Below, piece by piece: positions 10,978-21,665 of a DNA stretch of 64,000 bases. The stretch covers positions 558,001 through 622,000 of the forward strand of contig NC_082409.1 of assembly GCF_004011695.2 (NCBI RefSeq), given 5' to 3'. The position numbers and the translations under genes are program-made. Under the pieces are notes generated by a model. It was not told the DNA's origin. It saw only the letters and a list, made by a program, of their open reading frames with translations, and searched no databases. This DNA is from Ascochyta rabiei. Taxonomy: Eukaryota > Ascomycota > Dothideomycetes > Pleosporales > Didymellaceae. Each line of letters starts with the position of its first letter. Within the stretch, counting starts at the first letter, position 1.

Positions 10978-13900
10978 TGTCAGCAAAAAAATAATAGTAG
11001 GTTCATAGCGTAAAACCTGGCAGAAGCGCTGTTGAAGTACGTCTCACATACCCGGCCAACCACCACCCAATACGAGTATTTTAGCCCTCTTAGATCAAAT
11101 CTGCTATCTTCGTGTCTTCTGATAAGCTGCCTTGCACATGTCGCCATCCCGCAGCAGCAGCTGACAATATCGCTCATGCATCCGACAAGGCTGACCCAAC
11201 GGGGCTGAGCACAGGAGCCATGATGCGTACTCATCTCATTCTGGGACGTGAGCTGGCTGATCATTGCCTACGAGGTTTGGAGGCAGTATAGAAAGGCATC
11301 GAAACAGTATGTTCATACGTTACAGCAGAAAGACAACAAACGGAGACTTTGCGCAGCGTGCTGGGGTTGCGTCACAGCTAGTTCGAAAGTAGAGTCAATC
11401 GTTAGCGCGTTAAGATTGACCGCCTTCACAACACCCGGCCTTATGAGTGGGCCTCCTCTTAGCTGCATGCTACCAGACTTTCAGGGGATGCCTCGCTCCG
11501 TCTACACATTCGAGTTGGGGTCACTAGCTGCTGTTGTTAGTGATTAAAATGCTTGCTCTTCCACATACGACCGTAGGACATTGAAAACAAGTTCTCTCGT
11601 CCGCTCAGCCATCTTTACTGATGCTATGTTGTTACCCGTTTCTCAAAATAGGAATCAGTCTTCGCAATCCATCTGTTGTGGTACTGCTTATGGTCGTTTC
11701 TGTGCAAGGTCCATGCCTATTACGCTCCGCGTGTTAGCTAATTAAGAAAGAGTTATTTATGCTTTTATCCTTTAAATCACTCTACTGCTTAGACCTTTCT
11801 GTTTTATTATGTTGAGAAGACCTAAAGGAGATAAAAGATCAAAGAGGGATCGTGAGGCCCGAGCCAAGGCAACCTGCGAAGACCTTGGCGTCCTTGCTGG
11901 TTAGAAGAAAGCTCCAGCACTACTTACTGCTGAGGAAATTAATGGCCACCTGATCCTTAAGCTACAAATAGTACCTGTAAAGTATGCGGCTTTGGAACAC
12001 GTAAGTATTTCGGGCTTGACCCCCACCTAGCTAATGCGAGTGCGGACAACCATTGAGTCTGGTGATTATTTATCGGAAGTATGCTGCGTGTATTTCGGTG
12101 GAGCAATGAACGTGCCTCGTGGTGTGCTATTCTTTCCTGACTTTGTCTGCTTCTGGAGTCGCAGCCCAATTTCTTCCGTGCTTTTGCCCATGCAAGCCGT
12201 GATGCCTTCTATCCATGCCACACCGTGTTTGTTTACTATTCTCCTGAAACTAGCACGCCAAATGTGTGCAAGAACGTATGAGGATCCTCTACTCCTCAGC
12301 CCCATACAGTTGTTCCTTGTCCTGGCCATCCCGTCTCTTCTACACTCCACTATGATCCTCATATCATGTGTCTATCATGGTGCTGTCATATATATGCTGC
12401 ATCACGCATACCTTTCCCAGGTCTCCAATGTCGGCCACAGCATCAGCTCCTCTCGATGCCATCTCCCATCTCCGCCCTTCTTTGCGTCGACATCTATTCC
12501 ATCCAAAATAACAAATTCCTTGCCTGTGCCATTGCAACAGCTGTCATTTGATGCATGCTGTGCGTCTCCACGTCCTTCTTGTCGCCAAAATCTCATGCAG
12601 ACTTTCAATTGCAGTTCGTCTTCAGCCCTAACGCATGATCAGACTTCAGATCGGCTCAAATTTACCGCAACACCCTCCTATCAGCAGTATCCTGCCAATA
12701 AGACGACTGTTGCGATATCCGTTCAAGCGCTATATCATTACAAGTCTGGTAGAGCGGCGTGCGATCGCCGAAGACCCCATCGAGCCCTCGAAGAACCCGC
12801 AGTCATGTCCAGCATCCTCCAATGTCTCGTACACCGCTTCGGCAGAGGCGACAGCATGAGTACGGGATACTGGGGTTCTGAGATGGAACTAGGGAATTCG
12901 AAAGGTAAGATGGCTTCCCCGCGATCTCCATGAGCCCGGTGACGAGCGGCATGAGCATTGAGAGGGAGCGGGTGTGATCGCAAGGTACGTACCTCTCCCT
13001 TCTGTGAAGACCAACATACTACAGCTGAGGGGGATTGCAGTAGGGGAGTCAGGATTTTTGCATTGCACAGCGCTTCCTTCCCCACTTGCTTAGTCAAGCG
13101 TGAATTTCGCGTTGGCCAAACTATAGGAATTTGGGGTAGGTTTCATCCACGGTTCGATTCCGCTTCTCTGCTTTTCGTCGCACTTGGTTCGCCCGATACT
13201 AACGCCCATTGTTCTCGGCTTCCTCAACCACTGTGGGCCTATGGGCTGTGTTGCTTCTGCCGAAGAGCAACGCATCTTTGCTGCCTTGAGTTTCCGCCGT
13301 TTCATACTCGACATCTTCGTTCTCTTGCCTCTGCTTCACTGCGGTTCCTCGGTTGTTTGGAACTGTCTCGGCTCCGGCTTGATTGACTCTTATGTCTGAT
13401 CATCATCTAAGCTACTGGCGCACTTGAAGGATGCTGAGCGAAGCATTGAGTCGACCGATGTGAGCGAGGGAAATGGCATCGCTTCGTAGTGAATGCGTGG
13501 GTGGTACGTGGGCCAAGGAGGGTCAGACTGGTACACGTTTGTGCCGCAGGATGTGCGTTTAGCATTACGTAGATGTAACAAGACCATAATCTATTGTATT
13601 AAAAATCGGGAATATCCTCAGCACGCATCCTGAATTTGCGCGACATACACATTTCCAGATTCCTGTCCTGCACAATCTGCATCCGCACAGTGTTGTACAC
13701 AGTCCTCAGCCCATAAAATTGCTGACACAATGCTCTCCCTTTCTTCACACCGAACGAATTAGCGGCCCTAACAGGTAGCCATGTGTAGCTTGAGATTGCC
13801 ACAAAGTTCACCTTGTGACAACCATTGTGCTCGGCCTTGGGCGAAATGCAACTAGGTGTTGCTTAACTGCTGCAGCCACTTATTATGGAAAAAACTATGG

Positions 13901-15154
13901 CTAGAACGGTATGCGATCGTGATGCGTTCATGAAATGGAACTTTTCAGAAATGCGAAGTCGACGAGACGGGCCGCGAGGAGACCACCATGCGAATAAGTA
14001 GTGGCGCGAGTGCGCGCTCCGCATCTGCAGGGTGTTAGTACTCCGCATAACTAGTCGTATAACTTCACGCAGCGTTCAGATCTTTCTGCTCGTCTAACAC
14101 GTCCTGAGCATGATGCATCTTAATCTACAATAAAATACTAATCATAAGTGGGCGGTGCCGGATCTTGACTACTGTTACCAGGAAGCCTAGCTTCAGAACA
14201 CTGCTTACAGATAATTTAAGGAAGGTCATGTCAGCAAGACAGGAGACAACAAGGCTTTCCGTTCGCTCAGCCCTATTTAAGCAACGTACCGGCGGATTGG
14301 TAGTCAGGTGTGTGTTGTATACTGGAGAACCGTTCATGTATAATGGTGATGATTTCATGAAGTCCAGAGGTCATGCTTCTCGGCGCAATTTTAGTAGCGC
14401 AGCTGCCGCAGCACCATATCACCCACACTAGGAGTATTAAGTATCTGCGTCACTTGAAACTTCCCCACTTCTTAGTGTCTCAACCTTCTACTGCTTACTT
14501 ATTACGCTTCTTGCTCTCTACTCCTGTACCTCCTCTGCATTTTCCTATAGTAGATAAACGTAAATTCTGCTGAACGAATTAGTTTCTATGTGTAAAACGA
14601 CATCTGTCAGTCAGTACTAAGGCCTATGCAACAGCGTTGTGTGGGTCTGAGGCAGATATCTGTAAAGGGGTACTAAAGCCAGGGGCCTCTGCCTGACCGG
14701 TCAGAGATGAAGCAGGTATTTCGCATATAGTCGTAGGTAGCACAGTCAGCCAATTAGCTTTCCTGCACTCTCTAGCTATGCGGATCCCATTACAGCACTG
14801 AACGACCAGGCTATCTAGCACTGCAAATCGAGCTGCATTTCAGCCTCGGCGACTGCCTAGCTCTTCGTGCGATAGAAACTGATAGTATTCATACTCATGC
14901 ATGGTGTAGTGTAGATGAAAGTATAGAGGATGCACTGGACCTCAGCTCAGCCCGAGTTTGCAGACACTCGATGCGCTGTCACCGTGAACAACACCACTCA
15001 GCAGGCATCTCACATGTTCATTGCCCAACATAGACCACATGTTTTGTGCAACATAAACTGTTGGTGCTCCCCACTAATGACCGGACCTCAGAAGCTGTCA
15101 GTGCAAGCATCAGTTTTTCTCTTCATGGTGTTTTAGTCCTAGATATATTTTACT
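10978..15154. other. Gene-poor stretch, left part of the AT-rich island
   Basis: Over 4 kb with no gene I can support. One short stretch at about 11820-12000 (+) reads as a basic then helical peptide (DREARAKATCEDLG, TAEEINGHLILKL, PVKYAALEH) broken by a TAG. It may be the remains of an old coding sequence. Other open frames here are Cys/Ser-rich and look accidental. Confidence 0.35.
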
Positions 15155-15810
15155 ATGACAGCCTCCGGAAGAGCGGTTCAGTTTGTCTACCGTCATCTTG
15201 GATTCAGGGGATCACAGAGCGGCAAGATTACCACGGATATCATCACACGCCAAACAAAAATCCCAGCATACGAGTTCCTCCCACATGCAACGCTCAAGAA
15301 TCTACCTCTGCCTGTGCACGCCACAATTTGAATCTAGGTAGAGTTTCAGTCTAATTCTGAGTGTGACATCAGTCTCTAAGAGTGCAACCTAGATGCAGGA
15401 TGGCGATTTAGATGAGGATGAGGATGACGGACAGAAAGCTACAGACAACTGGCATTACTTTGGTATAGTCAATGACCCCAAGCTCGACCCAAATAACCCA
15501 AAACTGTGTTCCCTGGACGTTGCTGCATGGAGGTCACTTGGCAATGAAGGGGACCACTTCCGTGGCACTACTTCATGGTCGATGATTGAGTTCAGATCAA
15601 GTGGTAAGCTTATCCTCCTCGGATTGATCGGCGAAGCGGTAAATTAACAGTGCAGCGCAAAAAATCATGGAAGGCTGGGGCGAACACGAATTGACTAGCA
15701 ATAACTGCCAGGATTATGCCCTCACTCTCTTCTGCCAAGTGACAGACTCGATCGAGGACCAGGCAAGAGCACTAGAAATCCTGAGGAGCACAGTCCGTTT
15801 GGCGGTCTAA
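15155..15810 (+). pseudogene. Relic of an unknown gene with an NNCQ(D/H) motif
   Basis: Three coding-like pieces lie in order. Piece 1 (ATG 15155) reads MTASGRAVQFVYRHLG...PAYEFLPHATLKNLPLPVHATI and stops. Piece 2 (about 15393-15607) reads acidic residues, then WHYFGIVNDPKLDPNNPKL and WSMIEFRSSGKL. Piece 3 (15655-15810) reads EGWGEHELTSNNCQDYALTLFCQV. An intron with a good donor and acceptor (GTAAGC near 15604 to TTAACAG near 15650) separates pieces 2 and 3, but the phases do not join. No splice pair joins pieces 1 and 2 without the stop. The HELTxNNCQDYA motif resembles His/Cys papain-like or LRAT-like active-site segments in fungal uncharacterised proteins. Most simply a decayed gene inside the transposon-rich island. 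An unusual splice pattern is possible. Confidence 0.4.
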
Positions 15811-16698
15811 TCACGGTCGAAAGTGACGGGTCAGGCATGGAGATCGTGCGAAATTGTAAGAGACAAATAATCCTGAATGTATATCCACCTGGTACTCGAC
15901 CTACACATTTAACCAAACTTCGAGTACCCAGGTCACGGCAGGTACTGCGGTAGCTAAGCATGATTGGATCTGGGATGAGAAATGGCAGAAGTTCAAGGGT
16001 GATAAATCGGTGGATCTAGTACTGCTGAAAGCCATTTTTGTCTTCGAAAATGCATCGATTGGTTTACAAAGTTGAATGTCAGGGGTAGCAAGCAGCTCTC
16101 GATGATACGAATACGAAGCGCCCGATTAAATGGCAGCCATAGTTTGCCCTTCGCTGTGTGCACTGCATTTTTCTACTCTTAATCTTCACGTTCAACGTTT
16201 GGTTTGCTAAGACACACTATAGTATCATGCGAAGGTACTACGTGTAAAGACACTACCTACCATGGGTAGGTATTCTAGTAGCACTTTAGATAGCTCCCTG
16301 CTACGGTAGCCCGCGTTGCAAATGAACTATAGCGAGCAGGCAGTTCTCGACAACGCCACTACAGACAATGTATCGCCCATTAAACGACGCGGTCCAATGT
16401 GTCGTTTGATTGACCTGTTGCAACCATTGACGCTGATAGTACATGTCATTCTCCCTCTTCAGCTCACTGTACCCTCCATTTTCCGTTTTCTTATCATGTT
16501 TCCAGCTTTCTGCTTCTGACCAGACGAACAAAGAAATAAGTCGGTCATCGTATCGAATTGCGGTCGCCCTGGGGATTTCATGTGGAGAGAGGATTTTCAA
16601 GTCGGTTAGGCACCAGAATCAGTAGATAGAGCCAAGTGCGGAAGAACAAGTATTGCGAGCATGCAGAAGAACTACAGAGTACAGAGGTGCAAGGCTAC
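15811..16698. other. Intergenic, no gene seen
   Basis: No supported gene. A short perfect inverted repeat (acctacc-atg-ggtaggt) lies near 16256-16272. Nothing else stands out before the tandem repeat at 16699. Confidence 0.3.
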
Positions 16699-16808
16699 GA
16701 TAACGCTCTTCCGAGGATTCGATAACGCTCTTCCGAGGATTCGATAACGCTCTTCCGAGGATTCGATAACGCTCTTCCGAGGTTTCGATAACGCTCTTCC
16801 AAGGTTTG
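16699..16808. repeat. 22-bp tandem repeat, five copies
   Basis: Five direct copies of a 22-bp unit start at 16699, 16721, 16743, 16765 and 16787. Each has GATAACGCTCTTCC at its start. The first three are identical; the fourth and fifth differ by one to a few bases near the end. The unit length is not a multiple of three and there are no spacers, so this is a non-coding minisatellite and not a CRISPR array or a protein repeat. Confidence 0.9.
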
Positions 16809-16831
16809 ATCTCCAGGTCCTCGGACATTGG

Positions 16832-17082
16832 TGCCTAGCGAAATGTACGCACCCACCCCGCTTCACGGCTAAGATCAAATTAGACAAGCAAGAGGTTCCG
16901 ACTAGCCAGCTATGGTTGGCTGACAGTGAAAGTGACAGGTTGGGTGACAGATTGAGACAGCATGCAGGGCAAAACGTGACAACCACAGAAAACCAGCCAG
17001 CTATCTATCGGCCTACGTTCATAGCCTGTGTTGATGAATCAACGTTTAAGATTTGGGGTGGGTGCGTGCATATCGCCAGGCA
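16832..17082. mobile_element. 251-bp element with 28-bp terminal inverted repeats (MITE candidate)
   Basis: The left end (16832-16859) begins TGCCTAGCGAAATG and ends CGCACCCACCCC. The reverse complement of the right end (17055-17082) begins TGCCTGGCGATATG and ends the same way, so 25 of 28 positions match. The centre has no coding capacity. No target-site duplication is clear. It sits 23 bp after the 22-bp tandem repeat. Probably a non-autonomous DNA transposon; family unknown. Confidence 0.55.
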
Positions 17083-17479
17083 TTATAAGCTCCTTCCTCC
17101 TACGGCAACCTTCCATCAGTACGATTGTGTTAGCGTATGTCTGGGTATCTGCCGAATCTGCACGGTCATTCGTGCATGCAATTCGGCAATTTCCCGAGGT
17201 TGACTCGGCGCTCATGCGAATTTCCTATTCTACGGAGGGCTATTAGCAGGTGGAGGGACATAATCCCGAACACCAATTTTTTTCACCCCACCACTATAAA
17301 ATATCTACTACAATAAAATATCAGCAACACTATTAGCTGCACAGCCTTGCCCTTAAGGTCTTTAATGCTGTTAAAGTAGATGTTGATGGTGTAGGTGGTA
17401 TTGTCAATATCTCCACCATCCTTAACCAGGTTAAGCTCTGGTACTACTGGTAGACCTCCTCCTTTATGTTTAAACTATA

Positions 17480-18174
17480 AAGTACCCTACAGGCAAAAGA
17501 ATTAACAGGCAAGAGAATTACTTTTGCTAAGCCCCCGCTAAACTCCACCTTATTATAGCTTAAAACAACCTAGTTTATCGCTACAAAGTGCAGTACAGCC
17601 TGTAATATTATTTAGAAACTACTTATACCTCTTTCTTACACGTTTGCACGTTATACCTAGTCTAATTACACTATCTACAGCGCCTTTAGGAAGGCTTACC
17701 TACTTTAGTACACACCTACTTCTTTACCTTCTTTATATTGCTACGCGTTCTAAACTCCTTTAGAGCAGTTATTTATAAGCTATCCTTAACTGTTAGGGTT
17801 CCTTCTACCTAGACTTGCTTTCTTTTATGTAATTCTTGTTGTGTAGCTGCCTTATTAGTAGCTTAAAGCTTAGTAATCTCCTGTTGTGCTAACACTAGCT
17901 TATGCGCAATTATAGCTACCCTCTTTAAGACCTTCTTAAAAGCTTTAACTATAGAGGTAGGCAAGCTATTTATATACCTCTAAATCCTTATCTTTACAAG
18001 TATTAGTTACAACCTAAGTTAAAGGGTGTTTCTTAGGGTTTGCAACTGCTAGAGCTTGTTGTTAATAGGTAGTTGTTAGGCTCTTAGCCTCAGACTCTCA
18101 GCCACAGGTCAGAGGTGGACGCATCCACATGCCTAAGGCTAAGAGTAAGGCTAAGAGCCTAACATGTAGGGTAC
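17480..18174 (-). mobile_element. Internally deleted, inverted relative of the pogo element
   Basis: From 17480 to about 18068 this is the reverse complement of the 3' part of the intact element (matching about 19466-20056). It starts with a degenerate TIR (AAGTACCCTACAGGC) after TA. After a small insertion at 18074-18164, a terminal remnant TAGGGTACGTT follows at about 18165-18175. It therefore looks like a non-autonomous deletion derivative with both ends kept. It faces the full copy across a 15-20 bp gap. TIR bases differ from the full copy mostly by C/T and G/A changes, as RIP would produce. Confidence 0.6.
18074..18164. mobile_element. 91-bp palindromic repeat element (small MITE)
   Basis: The ends are perfect inverted repeats of 17 bp (TGTTAGGCTCTTAGCCT at 18074 and its complement ending 18164). 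The core contains ACAGGTCAGAGGTGGACGCA followed by TCCACATGCCTAAGGCT. That core also occurs twice at 47876-47984. It is inserted in the deleted pogo relative. No coding capacity. Confidence 0.65.
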
Positions 18175-18192
18175 GTTTTTATTTTAGCTATA

Positions 18193-20056
18193 ACGTACCC
18201 CACGGACGAGCCAGTCACCGGACGAGTCGGTCACTTTTGCCAAGCCCCTACCAAACTACCCTTCACATACTAATGCCTTCTTAACAACACCATTCAGACG
18301 CGTTAAAAGAAGCTTAGATACAGCTTGCGCTTCAGGCTCTTAAATAAGACGCAACACTCTCTTAGTAACACGCTGCAGCTATCTACAGAGTCTCTCAAAT
18401 AACACTAAGCAACTAACACACAGGACAACCTTCACGCGCTAATTCTATAGCTAACTTGCAGAAGCTAGACAATAATAAGAAGAAGGTAATTGTTAAACAT
18501 GTTCTTAAGCTAGACGCGTAAGGGTTTTTCCCTTAGCTCTTAGATATAGCTACTATAGCCAATTCTTTGCGCGCTAAGCATAATCTAGGTCCTGTTAGCG
18601 CAAACTAGCCTAGTACGTTTATTAAGCAGTACCTAGAGCTTATAGTTAAGTTTAATCGCAAGTACAACTATAAGAGAGCCCTCTGTAAGGATCCTAAGGT
18701 TCTACAGAGCTGGTTTAGCCTGGTAGCTAACACTAAAGCTAAGTATAGCATCTAGGATAAAGACATATATAACTTTAACAAGACAGGCTTTATAATAAGC
18801 TAGATCTCCCTAGGAGCAGTTATTACAGCTTTAGAACAACAAGGTTGGCTAAAGGCAGTCCAGCCAGGTAACTGGGAGTAGGCTACGGCTATAGTAGGCA
18901 TTAATGCTAAAGGATAGGCTATTCCTGCCTTCCTTATCTTTAAGGCCTACTACTACCTCTCTGCCTGGTACAAAGAAGAGGATCTGCCTTAAGACTAGGT
19001 TATTAGAGTCTCTAATAACGGCTGGACTACTAACAAGCTTGGTCTAGACTAGATAAGCTACTTTAACAGGCATACAAAGGAGCGTACTGTTAGCACCTAC
19101 TATTTGCTTATTATTAATAGTTATAAGAGCTATAACTCTCTTAAATTCTAGTAGTACTATAAGGATAGCAAAATAATTGCTCTTTGCTTGCCTTTCTACT
19201 TATTACACCTTACACAGCCTCTTAATATAGCTTATTTTACTACTTTAAAGAAGGTGTATAGGCGCTAAGCTAAAATACTTATATATAACTAGATTAACTA
19301 TATTATAAAGATAGAGTTCCTACCATGCTTTATACGCGCCTACAACACTGCAATTACTTCTAGGAATATCTAGGGAGGGTTCTGAGGCGCTGGACTGGTC
19401 CTGTTTGACCTATAACAGGTTATAAGCAGCCTTAATATAAAGCTGCGCACGCTATTACTACTACTACCTGTTAATAACAAGCTCTGGCAGTCGCAAACCC
19501 TAAGCAACACCCTTAAACTAGGGTTGTAATTAACGCTTGTAAAGACAAGGATTTAGAGGTATATAGATAGCTTGCCTACCTCTATAGTTAAAGCGTTTAA
19601 GAAGGTCTTAAAGGGGGCAGCTATAATTGCGTACAAGCTAGTGTTAGCACAACAGGAGATTGCTAAGCTTTAAGCTGCTAATAAGGCAGCTATACAACAA
19701 AAATCACATAAAAGAAAGTAGGTTAAGAAAGAAGGTACTCTAGTAGTTAAAGAGGGCTAGCAATTAACAGCCCTAAAAGAGTTTAGGGCGTGTTGTAATA
19801 GTAAGAAGGCAAAGAAGCAGGTGCGTGCTAAAGTGGGTAAGCCTTCCTAAAGGCGCTGTAGATAGTGTAGTAAGACTAGACATAACACGTGAACGTGTAA
19901 GAAAGAGGTAGAAGTAGTTTCTAAATAATATTACAGACTGTACTGCAGTTTGTAGTGTTAATTTAGGTTGTTTTAGGTTATAATGGGGTAGAGTTTGGTA
20001 GGGGCTTGGCAAAAGTAACTGACTTGTCTGGTGACCGGCTTGTCTGTGGGGTACGT
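18193..20056 (+). mobile_element. Full-length Fot1/pogo-type DNA transposon, RIP-inactivated
   Basis: 1864 bp, flanked by the TA target duplication expected for the Tc1/mariner superfamily (18191-18192 and 20057-20058). Long TIRs of about 66-70 bp begin ACGTACCCCAC. The inner TIR part TTTTGCCAAGCCCCTACC is identical at both ends. Differences between the two TIRs are almost all G/A or C/T. Length and structure match Fot1-like elements of filamentous fungi. The internal transposase frame is destroyed (separate entry). Confidence 0.88.
18273..19928 (+). pseudogene. Transposase of the pogo/Fot1 element, multiply mutated
   Basis: The reading frame can be followed from YNYKRALCKDPKVLQSWF (about 18665) through PGNWE, NGWTTNKLGLD, a segment matching the family's second catalytic site (LLIINSYKSY), TQPLNIAYF, GGF-GAGLVLFD and SQTLSNTLK. 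Stops are numerous and nearly all TAG or TAA where CAG, TGG or CAA codons would be expected. All three acidic catalytic positions of the DDD triad appear as Asn (YNFNKTGF, IINSYKSY, PLNIAYF), which is G-to-A change on the coding strand. The C-terminus is Lys-rich with a CCHC-like RRCR-CSKTRHNT segment. It cannot encode an active enzyme. Family knowledge: DDE_1 endonuclease preceded by CENP-B-like HTH domains; the HTH part (18280-18660) is badly eroded. Confidence 0.85.
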
Positions 20057-20291
20057 TATTCTATCTTTAGAATTTATAAAAACTTATAACATATTTAGGA
20101 ACTATAACATAACTATTCTTGTAAACTACAGCCTTATGCTTGTAGGGGTTGTTGTTCTTATAACTATAGATAGTAAGGAAATCTATTGTTCTTAAAGTTG
20201 CTATTAAATTGTTAGTATTTTGTAGAATTGAAATTTTGGAATTGACAGATACAGTAGCGCTTGGCTAGATAGAAATACTACATTTTTGCAA

Positions 20292-20378
20292 TTAACCCAG
20301 GCAGGAATTAAACCTAGGGCCTCTTGTAGTACTATAAGTCTAGATTGTAATTATGTAGTTGTGTGGTTGTGCCGCTAA
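20292..20378 (-). repeat. tRNA-like segment, possible SINE head
   Basis: Read on the minus strand it begins TAGCGGCACAACC and ends with GGTTTAATTCC followed by TGCCTGGGTTAA. This resembles a tRNA B box (GGTTCRANNCC) with C-to-T damage, placed about 60 bp after an A-box-like segment. The arms do not fold into a good cloverleaf, so it is not a functional tRNA gene. It may be the head of a tRNA-derived SINE within the AT-rich island. Confidence 0.25.
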
Positions 20379-20453
20379 TCCAGAATTAATAGAATAGTAC
20401 CGGTTTACCAAATTGATATTGAATTTTGTCCCTCTACCTGCTAATAGGCCTCC

Positions 20454-20898
20454 GTACGAAGAAGCTCGTTTTTTTTAGTCAATTATTCGCGTAGAACATT
20501 AAAAATCAGCAAATCCTTACTAAATTATACCCTACAAATAGTAGAATAACAACAGTATAACATAGTTAATTTTATAAGACCTAGCTATCTTATAAAGAAA
20601 TAATTCTTTAAAAAAGTTATATAGAAATATTCTTTTATTTTAGAGTAAGAAAGTAGTAAAAGACATCTTCTACTTCCTCTTAATAGTAGCTTTTTACACG
20701 TACTATATTAGCAGCAGAACAGATATAATTCTTATAAAAAGTAGATAAATATATAGGACCTTACTTATACTATAAGATAGTACAGATTCTATAATTTAAT
20801 CTAGGTTATGTAGCTAGAGTGTCTACGCTAAAATAAGAGGTGTGTTTTGGTAGGTAAGGGCGCGCGATCGGCCAAAAAAAAAACGAGCTCCTTCGTAC
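20454..20898. mobile_element. 445-bp AT-rich element with about 23-bp inverted ends
   Basis: The left end CGTACGAAGAAGCTCG plus a T run (20454-20476) is matched in inverse by an A run plus CGAGCTCCTTCGTAC (20874-20898), with one mismatch outside the homopolymers. The interior is very AT-rich and non-coding. It abuts the right end of the 17231-20456 element, sharing GTA. MITE or solo TIR element; no duplication recognised. Confidence 0.45.
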
Positions 20899-21665
20899 TA
20901 TTCGGCACTGGCGCTGGCGGCTTCGCTATCACGTTCCAGCGCATGCAATATCAGAATGTCGCTATCATTAGGCCAAGATGTTTGACGTACATGAGCGCGC
21001 TAACAGACCATGCTTTGTTAAGACGTATGTACATCACTACTGCTTTCAGGGAGGCGTGATTCAGATACGGAAAGCCTCATCCTACAAGCTTGGTACCCCA
21101 GTCAGTGCGATCGGTGCAACACTTCTCTCGTAAGTTGTCTGTCTTGCGCACATTTTTTTAAATATTCGTTAATCGAAGCTCTAATGTACAATGCGGGCAG
21201 GTGTAAAGGATGGCAACCACAGCAGTGCTATGACTGTAATCTCCGCTCCAGTTAGGCTATTGCTACATGCTGTTAAAACTTGGCGCAGTCTACAGAATAC
21301 CGATACCTCACAAGAAGTGGACCAAGAACGGTACCTTCCCGTTTCGCTAAGCAGCGGAGCATCTACGGAGCTATGTTAGAGTGGATCTTCACCCCAATAA
21401 TCTGCAACATGGAACCCCATCACGATTTCACCAAGCCTTGAACCTCCTAAGCTGGAAAGACGTATTACAAGGTTGATAGTCAAGGGTCGAATTCAAAATA
21501 TCAGCAAGATAGGAAGGTCGCGATAACACCCAGCACGCAACTGCAAGATGCTGTGAGATCTACAAGTATCGCAGGTCAGTACGACTCCAGAGTATCAGCA
21601 CTCGCAGCTCTTCAGTCCTGCCAGCCTCCAGCCTTAGTCCAGCAGATCCAGCCCAATCGTTCACT
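20899..21665. other. Upstream region of the protease gene
   Basis: No gene seen. Base composition returns to that of the gene regions after about 20,900. The last 100-200 nt should hold the protease promoter and 5' UTR. Confidence 0.35.

Larger units (their letters stand above)
17231..20456. mobile_element. Outer element with about 29-bp inverted ends enclosing the pogo copies
   Basis: The left end 17231-17259 (TACGGAGGGCTATTAGCAGG...) and the reverse complement of the right end 20428-20456 (TACGGAGGCCTATTAGCAGG...) match at about 27 of 29 positions. They bracket 3.2 kb that contains the deleted pogo relative, the small palindromic element and the full pogo element. The most likely reading is an older TIR element that served as landing site for later insertions. 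The remaining own sequence (17260-17479 and 20059-20427) is AT-rich and non-coding. No target-site duplication was recognised. Confidence 0.5.

Noticed and set aside
12034..12933. 299-codon open frame on + in the gene-poor stretch
   Set aside because: Cys/Ser/His-rich composition without domain, and competing frames on both strands of similar length. No recognisable splice or protein motif.
13140..13175. GGTTCGATTCC, a tRNA B-box-like sequence
   Set aside because: No A box at the right distance and no cloverleaf around it.
16699..16808. Tandem repeat considered as CRISPR
   Set aside because: No spacers between units, and the genome is eukaryotic.
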